A DNA stretch of 64,000 bases, taken from contig CAYVZF010000002.1 in the NCBI GenBank assembly GCA_964456095.1, positions 6,275 through 70,274 on the forward strand. Reading direction: 5' to 3'. Position numbers and translations under genes: made by a program. Shown here piece after piece: positions 41,870 through 50,895 of the stretch. This stretch comes from CANRPC01 sp964456095 (GTDB lineage Bacteria > Bacillota_I > Bacilli_A > RFN20 > CAG-449). Each line of letters opens with the position of its first letter. Position 1 is the stretch's first letter. The notes under the pieces are model-generated. The model saw only the letters and a list, made by a program, of their open reading frames with translations. It searched no databases and was not told where the DNA came from.

Positions 41870-43708
41870 ATGCAAATACTTTCTATTCAAGATTTAAAAA
41901 AAGAATTTCTGGGTGAAACATTATTTGAAAATATTTCTTTTTCTATGAACGATAAAGATCGTGTTGCATTAATTGGAAATAATGGAACTGGTAAATCAAC
42001 ATTACTAAAAATGATACTTGGTAAAGAAGAAATTGCAAAAGGAATAATAGCTATTGCAAAAGGTGTAAGAATTGGTTATTTATCACAAGAAGTAATTGAT
42101 GATAACAACAATACACTTTATGAAGAAGCAATGAATGTTTTTGAAACATTAATAAATAAAGAAAAAGAACTAGATGATCTAGCTTTACTCCTTGAAAATA
42201 ATCCTTCATCAAAAGAAATCATGGATTTGTATGGAAAAAAGATGCAACAATTTGATGATATGGGTGGCTATGATTATAAATATAAAATAGATATGTTATT
42301 ATCTAAATTTGGTTTTTCTAAAGAAGAATATAATCGTAAAATTACATCTTTTTCGGGCGGCGAAAGAACAAAAATTGCTTTTGCTAAATTACTTTTAATT
42401 GAACCAGAATTGTTAATACTTGATGAACCTACTAATCATTTAGATTTGTCTACTATTGAATGGCTTGAAACATATTTAAAAACATATAATGGTGCATTAT
42501 TATTTGTATCACATGATAGGTATTTTATTGATGCATTGTGTAATAAAATAATTGAAATAGAAAATAAAACATCTTTTATATTTAAAGGTAATTATGAAGA
42601 TTTTATAGAAGAAAAGAAAATTATTTATGACAATCAGTTAAAAGCCTATAATAATCAACAAAAAGAAATAGAAAGAATGAAAAGATTTATTGAATATTTT
42701 AGATATAAACCAAGATTTGTTTCTCGTGTTCATGATAGAGAAAAGAAATTAGAACATATGAAAAAAATTGATAAACCATATTCATCAAATAAAAATATTA
42801 AATTACATTTCAAAGGTGAATCTTTAAAAGATAAGGAAATTCTTAATGTTGTTAATTTGTCGCTTGGATATTCAAATGAACTAGTTAAAGATATTAATTT
42901 TTCTGTATATGGTCAAAATGTTATCGCGATTATGGGCGATAATGGATCTGGAAAAACTACTTTATTAAAAGTATTAATGGATGAATTAAAGCCACTTAAA
43001 GGCGAAGTAATTTATAAAAGATTAGTAAAAATTGGATATATTGATCAACATCATTTTGACGTTAAAGGAAAAGAAACAATAATTGATTATTTAATGAATG
43101 AATTTCCTACGATTGGAGAAAAAGAAATAAGAAATCATTTAGGGAAGTTTAATTTTTGTGGTGATGATTATAAAAAATCTTTAGATATATTAAGTGGTGG
43201 AGAAAAAATGCGTCTATTACTATCTAAAATAATACTAAGAAATTATGATGTACTTTTTTTAGATGAACCAACAAATCATTTAGATATGGTAACAAGACAG
43301 GCTTTAATTAATGCTTTAAAAGAGTATAAGGGAACAATTATTTTTGTATCACATGATAGATTTTTTGTAGATGAACTTGCGACACATATTCTTTATTTTA
43401 AGAACGATAAAGCTTATTTTAATGAAGGATGTTATCAGGATTTTAAAAGTATTGAAGAAAAACTTAATCTAGAAAAATCAGACATTGTTAAAGAAAAAGT
43501 TGTTATTGTTGATAATAATAGAAATAGTAATAATAATTCAATTAGAATAAAAGAAAAAATTGAAAAACTCGAAAAAGAAATAGAGGAATTAAAAAAATCA
43601 CAGTATTTAGAAGAAAATTATATGGATTATAAAAAGATGTCTAGAATTGATAAAGAAATTATTGAAAAAGAAAATGAACTATTAAAATTATTAGAAATGG
43701 ATGTATAA
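41870..43708 (+). CDS. ABC-F family ATPase
   Basis: A 612-residue soluble protein with two ABC domains and no membrane helices. The first has GNNGTGKSTLLK, FSGGERTKIAFA and LLILDEPTNHLD, the second GDNGSGKTTLLK, LSGGEKMRLLLS and LFLDEPTNHLD. The linker between them (KKIIYDNQLKAYNNQQKEIERMKRFIEYFRYKPRF) is the P-site tRNA interaction motif, and the last 50 residues form a coiled coil. ABC-F proteins act on the ribosome. It looks like the housekeeping YdiF/YfmM group, though a resistance role cannot be excluded. The ATG at 41870 follows AAAGGTG. The GTG at 41861 is part of that site. Confidence 0.92.
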   Translation: MQILSIQDLKKEFLGETLFENISFSMNDKDRVALIGNNGTGKSTLLKMILGKEEIAKGIIAIAKGVRIGYLSQEVIDDNNNTLYEEAMNVFETLINKEKELDDLALLLENNPSSKEIMDLYGKKMQQFDDMGGYDYKYKIDMLLSKFGFSKEEYNRKITSFSGGERTKIAFAKLLLIEPELLILDEPTNHLDLSTIEWLETYLKTYNGALLFVSHDRYFIDALCNKIIEIENKTSFIFKGNYEDFIEEKKIIYDNQLKAYNNQQKEIERMKRFIEYFRYKPRFVSRVHDREKKLEHMKKIDKPYSSNKNIKLHFKGESLKDKEILNVVNLSLGYSNELVKDINFSVYGQNVIAIMGDNGSGKTTLLKVLMDELKPLKGEVIYKRLVKIGYIDQHHFDVKGKETIIDYLMNEFPTIGEKEIRNHLGKFNFCGDDYKKSLDILSGGEKMRLLLSKIILRNYDVLFLDEPTNHLDMVTRQALINALKEYKGTIIFVSHDRFFVDELATHILYFKNDKAYFNEGCYQDFKSIEEKLNLEKSDIVKEKVVIVDNNRNSNNNSIRIKEKIEKLEKEIEELKKSQYLEENYMDYKKMSRIDKEIIEKENELLKLLEMDV

Positions 43709-43734
43709 AAAAGTAGGTTTTCCCCTACTTTTTA
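43707..43734. terminator. Terminator between ABC-F gene and convergent lipoprotein gene
   Basis: AAGTAGG (43711-43717) and CCTACTT (43724-43730) with A and T tracts on the two sides can work in both directions. It overlaps the lipoprotein stop codon. Confidence 0.85.
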
Positions 43735-44532
43735 ATCATAAATCCAACCTTTTAATGTTATTCCAGATATACCAAAATTATAAACTTGATTTGATTTAAC
43801 TGGAAGATTTGTTGCTCTAATTTCTATATAACTTATTGATGAATTTTTAATATATGTTTTAACAGTACTATTGTTTGTTACATCAATATCTTCGATATAT
43901 GTGGTTTCAAGTAATGTGCCATCAATTGAATAACAATCAATAGTAAATATTGGATCTGTTTTATTTTGTTTTTTTTGTGTGCCATGAAATTTACCTAGAT
44001 GAATTCTTAATTCAATTTTATTCCAAGAATTAAAACATGGCGTTTGAACACCTTTTCTAGGGCCATCATTTTCATTCATGATAAGACCTCCACCATCAGC
44101 ATATATTTCAGGCTTTGTTTTATTATTTCCATAAATGTATGAAAAATATTCAGGTAATTCATCTATAAAAGAAAAGTTTTGATATGTACTAATATCAATT
44201 GGACTATTTGAATTTTCAGGTATAGTTATTTCTTCATATTGTTTTGAAGAAATACTTGATATAGAACTATATGATTCTTTTTCACTATTTGAAAATGAAG
44301 ATAAATCACTTGATTTTATTGAACTTATTTTTTCAGATTCATATTTAGAAACACTAGATACTTCTTCACTACTAGAAATAGTACTATCAGTATAACTTTC
44401 TATTGAAAAATCGTTACTAAAAATAGACGAATAAGACAAAAAATCGCTGCCTATATTATTATTAGAGCAACTAACAAATGATAATAAACTAATTAATAAT
44501 AAGTACTTTAATCTAAAACTATTCTTTTTCAT
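43732..44532 (-). CDS. Ser-rich lipoprotein of unknown function
   Basis: A 266-residue exported protein. The signal peptide LKYLLLISLLSFVSC ends in a good lipobox. Residues 25-110 are dominated by Ser, with Glu and Lys (SSISSKQYEE-like), a flexible stalk. The C-terminal 150 residues are beta-rich (IYADGGGLIMNENDGPRKGVQ, KIELRIHLGKFHG, YIEIRATNLPV, FGISGITLKGWIYD), resembling a jelly-roll binding domain but not one I can name. The stalk-domain layout parallels the metallopeptidase at 24034. No clear ribosome site precedes the ATG. Confidence 0.7.
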   Translation of the reverse strand: MKKNSFRLKYLLLISLLSFVSCSNNNIGSDFLSYSSIFSNDFSIESYTDSTISSSEEVSSVSKYESEKISSIKSSDLSSFSNSEKESYSSISSISSKQYEEITIPENSNSPIDISTYQNFSFIDELPEYFSYIYGNNKTKPEIYADGGGLIMNENDGPRKGVQTPCFNSWNKIELRIHLGKFHGTQKKQNKTDPIFTIDCYSIDGTLLETTYIEDIDVTNNSTVKTYIKNSSISYIEIRATNLPVKSNQVYNFGISGITLKGWIYD

Positions 44533-44605
44533 AACAAATTCATTCTATAATAATTTTTTATAAAATTCTATAGTAATTGATAAATTATTACTTTTAAAAA
44601 AAGTG

Positions 44606-44634
44606 TTGAAATATTATTAATATTTTGCTAATAT
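44606..44634 (+). promoter_or_regulatory. Promoter of tRNA-Trp
   Basis: -35 TTGAAA (44606-44611), 17-base spacer and -10 TAATAT (44629-44634) preceded by TGC. It lies 28 bases upstream of the tRNA. Confidence 0.75.
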
Positions 44635-44661
44635 AAATTTTGCTTTAAGGGAATAGCATTT

Positions 44662-44735
44662 AGGAGTGTCGTACAATGGTAGTACAGTGGTCTCCAAAAC
44701 CATTAACGCGGGTTCGATTCCTGTCACTCCTGCCA
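44662..44735 (+). tRNA. tRNA-Trp (CCA)
   Basis: 74 bases with encoded CCA. Acceptor AGGAGTG pairs with CACTCCT. The anticodon loop CTCCAAA gives CCA, and the discriminator is G as usual for tRNA-Trp. It is a single-gene transcription unit. Confidence 0.95.
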
Positions 44736-44749
44736 TTAATTTTAGAAGT

Positions 44750-44771
44750 TGTCAGTGATGACATTTTTTTT
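44750..44771 (+). terminator. Terminator of tRNA-Trp
   Basis: TGTCA (44750-44754) and TGACA (44759-44763) with a GTGA loop, followed by eight T. Confidence 0.8.
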
Positions 44772-44780
44772 GATGCTATA

Positions 44781-44797
44781 GTTGATTAATAATCAAC
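44781..44797. promoter_or_regulatory. Perfect 17-base palindrome upstream of HTH/flavodoxin-like gene
   Basis: GTTGATTA and TAATCAAC around a central A. It lies 57 bases upstream of the HTH fusion gene and is a good candidate for its own operator. Confidence 0.6.
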
Positions 44798-44853
44798 CAT
44801 ATATATGAAATATTTTACTAAAAATAATGAGAAAGTATTATAGGTAATAAATA

Positions 44854-45621
44854 ATGAGTAGACTTGGAGAAAAAATAAAAGAAATAAGGATAAGCAGAGG
44901 ATTGAGCCAAGAAGCATTTGCAAAAGAACTTGGATATACTTCAAAATCCACGATTAACAAAATAGAAAAAGGTATAAATGAAATTAGTTATGATAAGTTA
45001 ATGTTATTAATTAATAAATATAATTTAAATTTAGATCAATCATTTAAGGCGAGTTTGAATAATATTCCATTACCTAAAGATAAAAAATCTAATCTCTATA
45101 TATCATTTAGTGCTAGAGCTAATGGAAATTCTGAAAATATAATCAAATATATGATGGAAGAAAAAGATACATTTATAAATTTTAAAGATTTATTTATTAA
45201 TTTTTGTAATAAATGTAATTATGAATGTATGTCTATTAATAAATGTATTTATCGATATGATGATATCTATAATTTACTAGATATAAGTATAAAGTATAAT
45301 AAAATTGTATTTGTAGTTCCTATGTATTGTGGTAATCCATCTTCTCTTTATTTTACACTTATGGAAAGGATGCAAGATTATTTTAATAACAATGAAAGTA
45401 ATTATTTAATATTTATTAATAAGTTACATGCTATTGGAATATATGGATCAAATGAAGAATCCCGGTTATTTATTCCACTTATTTCAAACATTTTAGATAA
45501 TTTAGATAAATGTTTACCTATTCAAAGACATAAATACGGAATTAAAATGAACGAATCTGTTATTAATAATAAGTTTATTGTTAATCTTATTGATGAATAT
45601 AAAAGAAAAATGGAATTATAG
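44854..45621 (+). CDS. XRE helix-turn-helix fused to flavodoxin-like FMN reductase domain
   Basis: A 255-residue fusion. Residues 1-60 are an XRE HTH (LGEKIKEIRISRGLSQEAFAKEL, YTSKSTINKIEKG). After a short linker, residues about 80-255 follow the NADPH-dependent FMN reductase/flavodoxin fold: LYISFSARANGNSENIIKYM (phosphate-binding loop), a Cys-rich NFCNKCNYECMSINKC, a DDIYNLLDISIKYNKIVFVVPMYCGNPSSLYFTLMERM block, and an IGIYGSNEESRLF strand. The combination suggests a redox- or flavin-responsive regulator. The cysteines could sense oxidants. The HTH call is firm, the second domain is by pattern. Confidence 0.78.
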   Translation: MSRLGEKIKEIRISRGLSQEAFAKELGYTSKSTINKIEKGINEISYDKLMLLINKYNLNLDQSFKASLNNIPLPKDKKSNLYISFSARANGNSENIIKYMMEEKDTFINFKDLFINFCNKCNYECMSINKCIYRYDDIYNLLDISIKYNKIVFVVPMYCGNPSSLYFTLMERMQDYFNNNESNYLIFINKLHAIGIYGSNEESRLFIPLISNILDNLDKCLPIQRHKYGIKMNESVINNKFIVNLIDEYKRKMEL

Positions 45622-45727
45622 ATAAATGCTTACTTATAGATTGAATTATTTGATTGGAATATCTTTAGAAAATAATTTTAATATTAGTAATGAGATAATA
45701 AACAATTAGATAATTAAATTTAAAATA

Positions 45728-45763
45728 GATCTTAATACAAATTTAACTAATAGTATTAAGATC
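45728..45763 (-). terminator. Hairpin downstream of dps
   Basis: GATCTTAATAC (45728-45738) and GTATTAAGATC (45753-45763) form a perfect 11-bp stem with a 14-base loop. The following minus-strand sequence is T-rich but broken, so it is a moderate terminator for dps. Confidence 0.6.
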
Positions 45764-45777
45764 TTTAATTTACTTTT

Positions 45778-46218
45778 TTATTTTGACATAGATTCTAAAA
45801 ACCAAATAAGTTTATTAATATTAATTAATTCATCTTCAAACTGATTTACAACATCGAATTCATTGTTTTTATCTGCACATAATCTAATTTCTTCTGCTTG
45901 TTTTTTTAATGATTCATAATCAAATAAAACAATTTTTATAACATCATCTTGTCTATATTCTTTTGATGATATTTCTTCTATACTAGCAAGTGCTAGATAT
46001 GTTTTTAAAGATGCATACGGAAATTCGTTGTTAATTCTTAATAATTCTGCGATGGAATCGAGTGATTTACTAATATTATTATATTGCTCTTCTAAAAATT
46101 CATGAATTGATTTAAAGTTGCTTCCTATAACATTCCAGTGTAAATTATGCAATTTAACATATTCTATACATAAATTTGCTAAATATTTGTTAATACATTC
46201 TACTGTTTCTTTTTTCAT
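45778..46218 (-). CDS. dps: Dps-like ferritin, DNA protection during starvation
   Basis: A 146-residue four-helix protein. The Dps inter-subunit ferroxidase motif is HNLHWNVIGSNFKSIHEFLEEQYNNISKSLDSIAELL, with the expected His residues and the Asp/Glu-equivalent positions on the second helix. Dps dodecamers oxidise and store iron and protect DNA from peroxide. The N-terminus is short and has no Lys-rich tail, so DNA binding is not evident. It is monocistronic, with an upstream AAGGAG-type site. Confidence 0.87.
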   Translation of the reverse strand: MKKETVECINKYLANLCIEYVKLHNLHWNVIGSNFKSIHEFLEEQYNNISKSLDSIAELLRINNEFPYASLKTYLALASIEEISSKEYRQDDVIKIVLFDYESLKKQAEEIRLCADKNNEFDVVNQFEDELININKLIWFLESMSK

Positions 46219-46298
46219 TTATTAATAACTCCTTTTTTCACAAATATATTATTAGTTTAAAAAATCTAAATTATTCATACTTTTTAATATTTTAGATA

Positions 46299-46307
46299 TG
46301 ATATAAT
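46299..46307 (+). promoter_or_regulatory. Extended -10 promoter of the membrane protein-YunG pair
   Basis: TGA followed by a perfect TATAAT (46302-46307). No clear -35. The start codon is 31 bases downstream. Confidence 0.5.
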
Positions 46308-46338
46308 CAAATTGTTAAGAAATATAAAGGTGGGTTTT

Positions 46339-46980
46339 ATGAAGTTTATTTTATTACTAATATTTAGTTTTCTATTATTTTTATTAACTATTATTGGCTT
46401 TAAAAAATATAAAGTTACAACGCTATATGCTCTTGCAATAGGAGGTATAGTAAATGCTAATTTCTTTCAAGCTTTTAAATATCCAATTGAATGCTTTGGA
46501 CTTCCATTTGCTATTGATAGCATAATATATGTATTATTTATTTTTTGTGCATTTTTAATGTTTTATAAATCAAATAAAAAAGATGCTTATTTTTTATCAC
46601 TTTCTAGTGTTTTAGCAATAATTATATCCGCGACATTCCAGTTTTTAGCCGATTTATTTTCTAACGGTTATTCTTTAGATATATTAAAAGTTTATTTGAC
46701 ATTTTTATCAAGTGCATTTGCAAGTTCTATAATGGTTATTATTGTTTTTGAATGTGGAAATAGAATAAAAGATAAAATTAACAAGTATATATTTATGCTT
46801 ATTTTTCTTCTTGTTGCATTTATAATTTATAATGCAATTAATATACCATTATATATTTTAATAAATGGAAATATTAAAAATACTTATAATGTATTACTAA
46901 CAACATGTTTTGGTGGATTAATAGGTATTGTCTCATCATATTTACCATTTTATCTTATTAATAAATATTATAGCGAGTAA
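46339..46980 (+). CDS. Six-helix membrane protein of unknown function
   Basis: A 213-residue polytopic protein. Helices include FILLLIFSFLLFLLTIIGF, LALAIGGIVNANFFQ, AIDSIIYVLFIFCAFLMFY and AFIIYNAINIPLYILI. The spacing, with NANFFQAFKYPIECFGLPFAID between helices two and three, faintly recalls VUT/YhhQ-type vitamin or queuosine-precursor transporters, but I would not assign it. The ATG at 46339 is preceded by AAAGGTGGG. The ATG at 46312 lacks a site and overlaps the promoter. A YunG-like gene follows after 6 bases. Confidence 0.6.
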   Translation: MKFILLLIFSFLLFLLTIIGFKKYKVTTLYALAIGGIVNANFFQAFKYPIECFGLPFAIDSIIYVLFIFCAFLMFYKSNKKDAYFLSLSSVLAIIISATFQFLADLFSNGYSLDILKVYLTFLSSAFASSIMVIIVFECGNRIKDKINKYIFMLIFLLVAFIIYNAINIPLYILINGNIKNTYNVLLTTCFGGLIGIVSSYLPFYLINKYYSE

Positions 46981-46986
46981 TGATTT

Positions 46987-47424
46987 ATGGAATATAAATA
47001 TTATGGACATGAAAATTCAATTTTTATTAATAAAAAAACTAAATATGATAAGATAAATAATCCAAATGATTTATATGTTTTTTTAAATGAAATATGGTGT
47101 GAAAATACATGCACTCCTAGATTAAGATATAAATGGAGTAATAGAAGTAAAACAGTTGGTCAATGTTCTATTACGAGTTTTTTATTTCAAGATTTATTCG
47201 GTGGGGAAGTATATGGTATTTTATTAGAAGATGGTAATTATCATTGTTTTAATATAATAGATAATTATATTTTTGATTTATCTAGTGAACAATTTAATAA
47301 TAAAATTAATTATATAAATTACGTTAATCAAAATAGAAAAACCCATTTTATAGTGAAAGAAAAGTATGAAAGGTATCTTTTACTAAAAGATAGATTAGAT
47401 GAAATATTAAAAAATAGAAAATAA
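46987..47424 (+). CDS. YunG-like protein
   Basis: A 145-residue protein matching the YunG family pattern: a WSNRSKTVGQCSITSFLFQDLFGGEVYGILL core (GQCxxT with the conserved Cys), a HCFNIIDNYIFDLSSEQF block, and a helical C-terminus. The family is of unknown function. The Cys, later His and Asp in this order resemble a papain-like hydrolase fold, which is inference. It is probably co-transcribed with the membrane protein directly upstream. Confidence 0.65.
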   Translation: MEYKYYGHENSIFINKKTKYDKINNPNDLYVFLNEIWCENTCTPRLRYKWSNRSKTVGQCSITSFLFQDLFGGEVYGILLEDGNYHCFNIIDNYIFDLSSEQFNNKINYINYVNQNRKTHFIVKEKYERYLLLKDRLDEILKNRK

Positions 47425-47500
47425 TTTTTAAAATATTATATTGTTTTTTTAAATAACAAATTATAATATTTTATGGAATCAAGCAAAAGGAGGATTAAAA

Positions 47501-48490
47501 ATGAAAAAGAAAGTTAGTATTATTATAATATCTATTTTAACTGTATGTATTATTTTACCTATTTTATTTTTAGGTGTTATTAATATTATCCCACCAAAAC
47601 ATGTTATTGAAAATAATCCATTTATTAACAATACTTCTTATCCTATGATCGCAGCTCATAGGGGTGGGAAAGAGGCTAATCCTGAAAATACAATGAAAGC
47701 ATATAAAGCTTCTGTATATGATTTTAAAGTTGAGATTTTAGAATCAGATTTGTGGCTTACAAAAGATAATTATTTAGTTTACAATCATGACCATAGCATT
47801 AATAGAACAAGCGATGCAGAGTTATTTTATGAAGGACAAAATAATTATGTAGAAGATTTTACATTAGAAGAATTAAAAAATTTCAACTTTGGATATAATT
47901 TTGAAAAAGAAAACTATAAAGATATAGTTGGACTTAATGATGAAAATAGAAAAGAAGTATTAAAAAATAATGACTTACAAATCGTTGAAGCTAGTGAATT
48001 GTTTGCACAATTTTATGAAACTAATAAAGATTTACTTTTTATAGTAGAAATTAAAAATTCTAATGAGAAGGGCTTTATTGCTGCAGACATTTTAGCAAAT
48101 ATATTAGAAAATGATTTTCCGGATTATAAAGACAATATTGTAATAGGAACATTTAATTCAGAAGTAGAAGAATATTTAAAGACAAATCATCCAACACTTT
48201 TAAGAGGGGCATCAGAAGATGCTGCGACAAGTTTTATTGTTACACAATTATTGAAGGTTAATATTTTTGATAAAGGAGACTTTGTTTGCTTACAAATACC
48301 ATTATCTGAAAAAGGATTAAATCTAGCCAAAAAAACATACATTAATCGTGCGCACAGAAGAAATATTGCTGTTCAATATTGGACAATAAATGATGAAGAA
48401 GAGATGAGAATGCTTATTGATCTAAAAGTTGATGCAATTATGACAGATGATCCAGAATTATTAAAAAGAGTAATTGATTCATATAAATAA
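47501..48490 (+). CDS. Glycerophosphodiester phosphodiesterase, membrane anchored
   Basis: A 329-residue GDPD-family enzyme. An N-terminal membrane helix (VSIIIISILTVCIILPILFLGVI is its core region, residues 4-27) is followed by the TIM-barrel catalytic domain: MIAAHRGGKEANPENTM (catalytic His, Arg and Glu), LESDLWLTKDNYLVYNHDH (second catalytic His), FIVEIKN, and the end IMTDDPELL. It cleaves glycerophosphodiesters, or possibly lipoteichoic-type polymers, outside the membrane. A strong AAAAGGAGG site precedes the ATG. It is a single-gene unit with a terminator. Confidence 0.92.
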   Translation: MKKKVSIIIISILTVCIILPILFLGVINIIPPKHVIENNPFINNTSYPMIAAHRGGKEANPENTMKAYKASVYDFKVEILESDLWLTKDNYLVYNHDHSINRTSDAELFYEGQNNYVEDFTLEELKNFNFGYNFEKENYKDIVGLNDENRKEVLKNNDLQIVEASELFAQFYETNKDLLFIVEIKNSNEKGFIAADILANILENDFPDYKDNIVIGTFNSEVEEYLKTNHPTLLRGASEDAATSFIVTQLLKVNIFDKGDFVCLQIPLSEKGLNLAKKTYINRAHRRNIAVQYWTINDEEEMRMLIDLKVDAIMTDDPELLKRVIDSYK

Positions 48491-48494
48491 AAAT

Positions 48495-48541
48495 AAAAAA
48501 TAGATTTGAATTCATTATAAATCCAAATCTATTTTTTTTTA
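48495..48541. terminator. Bidirectional terminator after GDPD gene
   Basis: TAGATTTG (48501-48508) and CAAATCTA (48524-48531), extended by A:T pairs and followed by nine T. The minus strand also has a T run. Confidence 0.85.
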
Positions 48542-49462
48542 CTTACTTTTTTCTTTTTTTCGTTTATCATTAATGTCTTTCATAACTTTGGCATCAATAA
48601 CTTTAATATTATTTTCTTCAGCGTATTTTATACAACCATTTAATATTGTTTTTAAAAATACTCTTGGAACTTTTACTAAACCCTGTAAAGCTTCATCTTC
48701 AAATTTAATATCAGTATTTAATCTATCCGCGGCATATCTTACACTTTTTATATCCATTTCTGTTCCACTTGGGATTGGGGCCGCGATTGGTTTTTTGAAT
48801 TTCGTATACCAGAAGTATTTGGAATCTCTATAACCATAATCAACTGGTACATTAGGGAAGTCTTTTGCTCTAACGCCGTTTACAATCGCATTATAGTATT
48901 TTTCTTTCATTAATATTTTATCGATTTTTAAAATAAAATGTGTACCAAATTTTGAAGTAATACCATTAAAGTTTCTATAAGGTGGTTCAATTCCATCTAA
49001 TTCTCCAACTCTTTTTTTATCTTCATATGCATTTTCAAGTGTATCATCCCAACTACATTCGAAAACTTGATATGCTTTTTTTAATACCTTTGGTCTATTT
49101 TTACCTTCAGCTAAACCATCTTCAAATTCAAAAGAGCATTTGGCCATTTTTTCTTTACTTGTTTCTCCTGGGAAACCTAATTTGACTGTTTCAAAAAAAT
49201 CTTTTTTATTATCTTCTAAAAAGTTTAATGCACATTTTCCTCTTTTAAGTAAATTTTGTGCTGTATTTGATGAATTTCTACATTCTAATATCATTGCATA
49301 ATAGTCTTTTCCTGCTATGTAATATGGGAAGCATAAAGAATATGCTCCAAGTGTAGTATTACCATCATCATCCAATGTTGAAATTAATATTGTAGGCATT
49401 GGAAAAAAAGATGATGTTTGATAAAAGTTGTCAACGATTCGTAAATCTTTAAATGAACTCAT
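48539..49462 (-). CDS. Flavin reductase-like domain protein
   Basis: A 307-residue protein. The N-terminal half follows the FMN-binding split-barrel flavin reductase pattern (FFPMPTILISTLDDDGNTTLGAYSLCFPYYIAGK, then SSNTAQNLLKRGKCALNFLED, then ETVKLGFPGE). The C-terminal hundred residues are helical and not assigned. Family members bind FMN and pass electrons to oxygenases or ferredoxin partners. I chose the ATG at 49462 with AAGGAGAA upstream over the ATG at 49483, which overlaps that site. Confidence 0.78.
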   Translation of the reverse strand: MSSFKDLRIVDNFYQTSSFFPMPTILISTLDDDGNTTLGAYSLCFPYYIAGKDYYAMILECRNSSNTAQNLLKRGKCALNFLEDNKKDFFETVKLGFPGETSKEKMAKCSFEFEDGLAEGKNRPKVLKKAYQVFECSWDDTLENAYEDKKRVGELDGIEPPYRNFNGITSKFGTHFILKIDKILMKEKYYNAIVNGVRAKDFPNVPVDYGYRDSKYFWYTKFKKPIAAPIPSGTEMDIKSVRYAADRLNTDIKFEDEALQGLVKVPRVFLKTILNGCIKYAEENNIKVIDAKVMKDINDKRKKEKSK

Positions 49463-49560
49463 TTTAATTTTCTCCTTAAGCAAATAATACGATAATTATT
49501 CTATAATTTCTAGAATTTGATTTAAAATGTGTTGTATTATAAGTGTGATGTAGGTGGATT

Positions 49561-50829
49561 ATGAAGTATAGAAATGAATATTTGAATATTTTAAATCAAG
49601 AATTAAAGAAAGCAATGGGATGTACTGAACCGATTGCTATTTCATATTTATCATGTTATTTAAAAGATTTACTTGGTGATATTCCAGAACGTGTTGAAAT
49701 ATTTGTTTCCGGTAATATCTTGAAAAATGTTAAGTCCGTTGTTGTACCAAATACAAATGGGTTAAGAGGAATTAAAGCAGCGTGTTCAATTGGATTAGTT
49801 GCTGGTAAAAAAGAATTAGTTCTTGAATGTATATCAAAAGTTACAAATGATGATATTAAAAAGTGTGAAGAATTTTTAAAAAGGAATAATATTAAAGTTA
49901 ATTATTCAAATGATAATTACGTGTTTGATATACATATTTTTATGTATAAAGGAAACGATATTGTTGAAGGGAGAATAGTTAATGACCATACAAATATTGT
50001 ATATATAAGGAAAAATAATAACATTATTATAAACAAGGATTTATCAATATATAGAGGAATTCATAATTCAAAAATATATGATCTATTAAGTGTTAAAGAA
50101 ATATTTGATTTTGCAAATGAAATAAATTTAAATGATGTTGAGGATATCATTGATGAACAAATAAAATGCAATATGGCCATTGCTGAAGTTGGATTAAAAG
50201 AAAACTATGGTGCAAATATTGGTAAAACATTATTAAAAGAATATCCTAATGATATTTCGATAAAAGCAAGAGCATATGCATCTTCAGCATCTGATGCAAG
50301 AATGAATGGTTGTGATATGCCAGTTGTCATTAATAGTGGAAGTGGTAATCAAGGAATTACATGTTCTGTTCCTGTTATTGTTTTTGCAAAAGAATTAAAT
50401 GTAAGTCATGAAAAATTAATTAGAGCATTAGTTTTATCAAATTTATTAACAATTCATATTAAAAAAGGAATTGGAAGACTGTCTGCTTTTTGTGGCGTTG
50501 TTGCAGCGGGTTGTGCTGTTGGTGGTGCAATTGCGTATTTGTATACTGAAGATGTAGATGTAATATCGCATACAATTGTTAATTCTCTTGCAATTATTTC
50601 TGGAATTATATGTGATGGAGCCAAAGCCTCTTGCGCTGGGAAAATATCATCAAGTATTGAAGCTGGAATTTTAGGATTTAAGTTATATCAAAACGGTAAT
50701 GAATTTTATTCAGGAGATGGCATAGTATCAAAAGGTGTAGATAATACAATAAATAATATTGGAATTATTGCAAGTAAAGGTATGGTTGAAACTGATAAAG
50801 AAATAATTAATATAATGTTAAATCAATAA
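49561..50829 (+). CDS. cyuA: L-cysteine desulfidase (CyuA/UPF0597 family)
   Basis: A 422-residue serine dehydratase alpha-like enzyme. It has MGCTEPIAISYLSCYL, the GNILKNVKSVVVPNT and GLRGIKAACSIGLVAG blocks, NSGSGNQGITCSVPVIVFA, and the end CDGAKASCAGKISSSIEAGILG with cluster cysteines. The family converts cysteine to pyruvate, ammonia and sulfide. It is distantly related to the alpha domain of SdaA at 34961. AGGTGG precedes the ATG. It could share a message with asd, which starts 66 bases later. Confidence 0.87.
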   Translation: MKYRNEYLNILNQELKKAMGCTEPIAISYLSCYLKDLLGDIPERVEIFVSGNILKNVKSVVVPNTNGLRGIKAACSIGLVAGKKELVLECISKVTNDDIKKCEEFLKRNNIKVNYSNDNYVFDIHIFMYKGNDIVEGRIVNDHTNIVYIRKNNNIIINKDLSIYRGIHNSKIYDLLSVKEIFDFANEINLNDVEDIIDEQIKCNMAIAEVGLKENYGANIGKTLLKEYPNDISIKARAYASSASDARMNGCDMPVVINSGSGNQGITCSVPVIVFAKELNVSHEKLIRALVLSNLLTIHIKKGIGRLSAFCGVVAAGCAVGGAIAYLYTEDVDVISHTIVNSLAIISGIICDGAKASCAGKISSSIEAGILGFKLYQNGNEFYSGDGIVSKGVDNTINNIGIIASKGMVETDKEIINIMLNQ

Positions 50830-50895
50830 TGTTATTTTATTTAGTCAATTTATTCTTATATCTAGCATATAAAAAAATAGGAAATGGTGCTAGAT

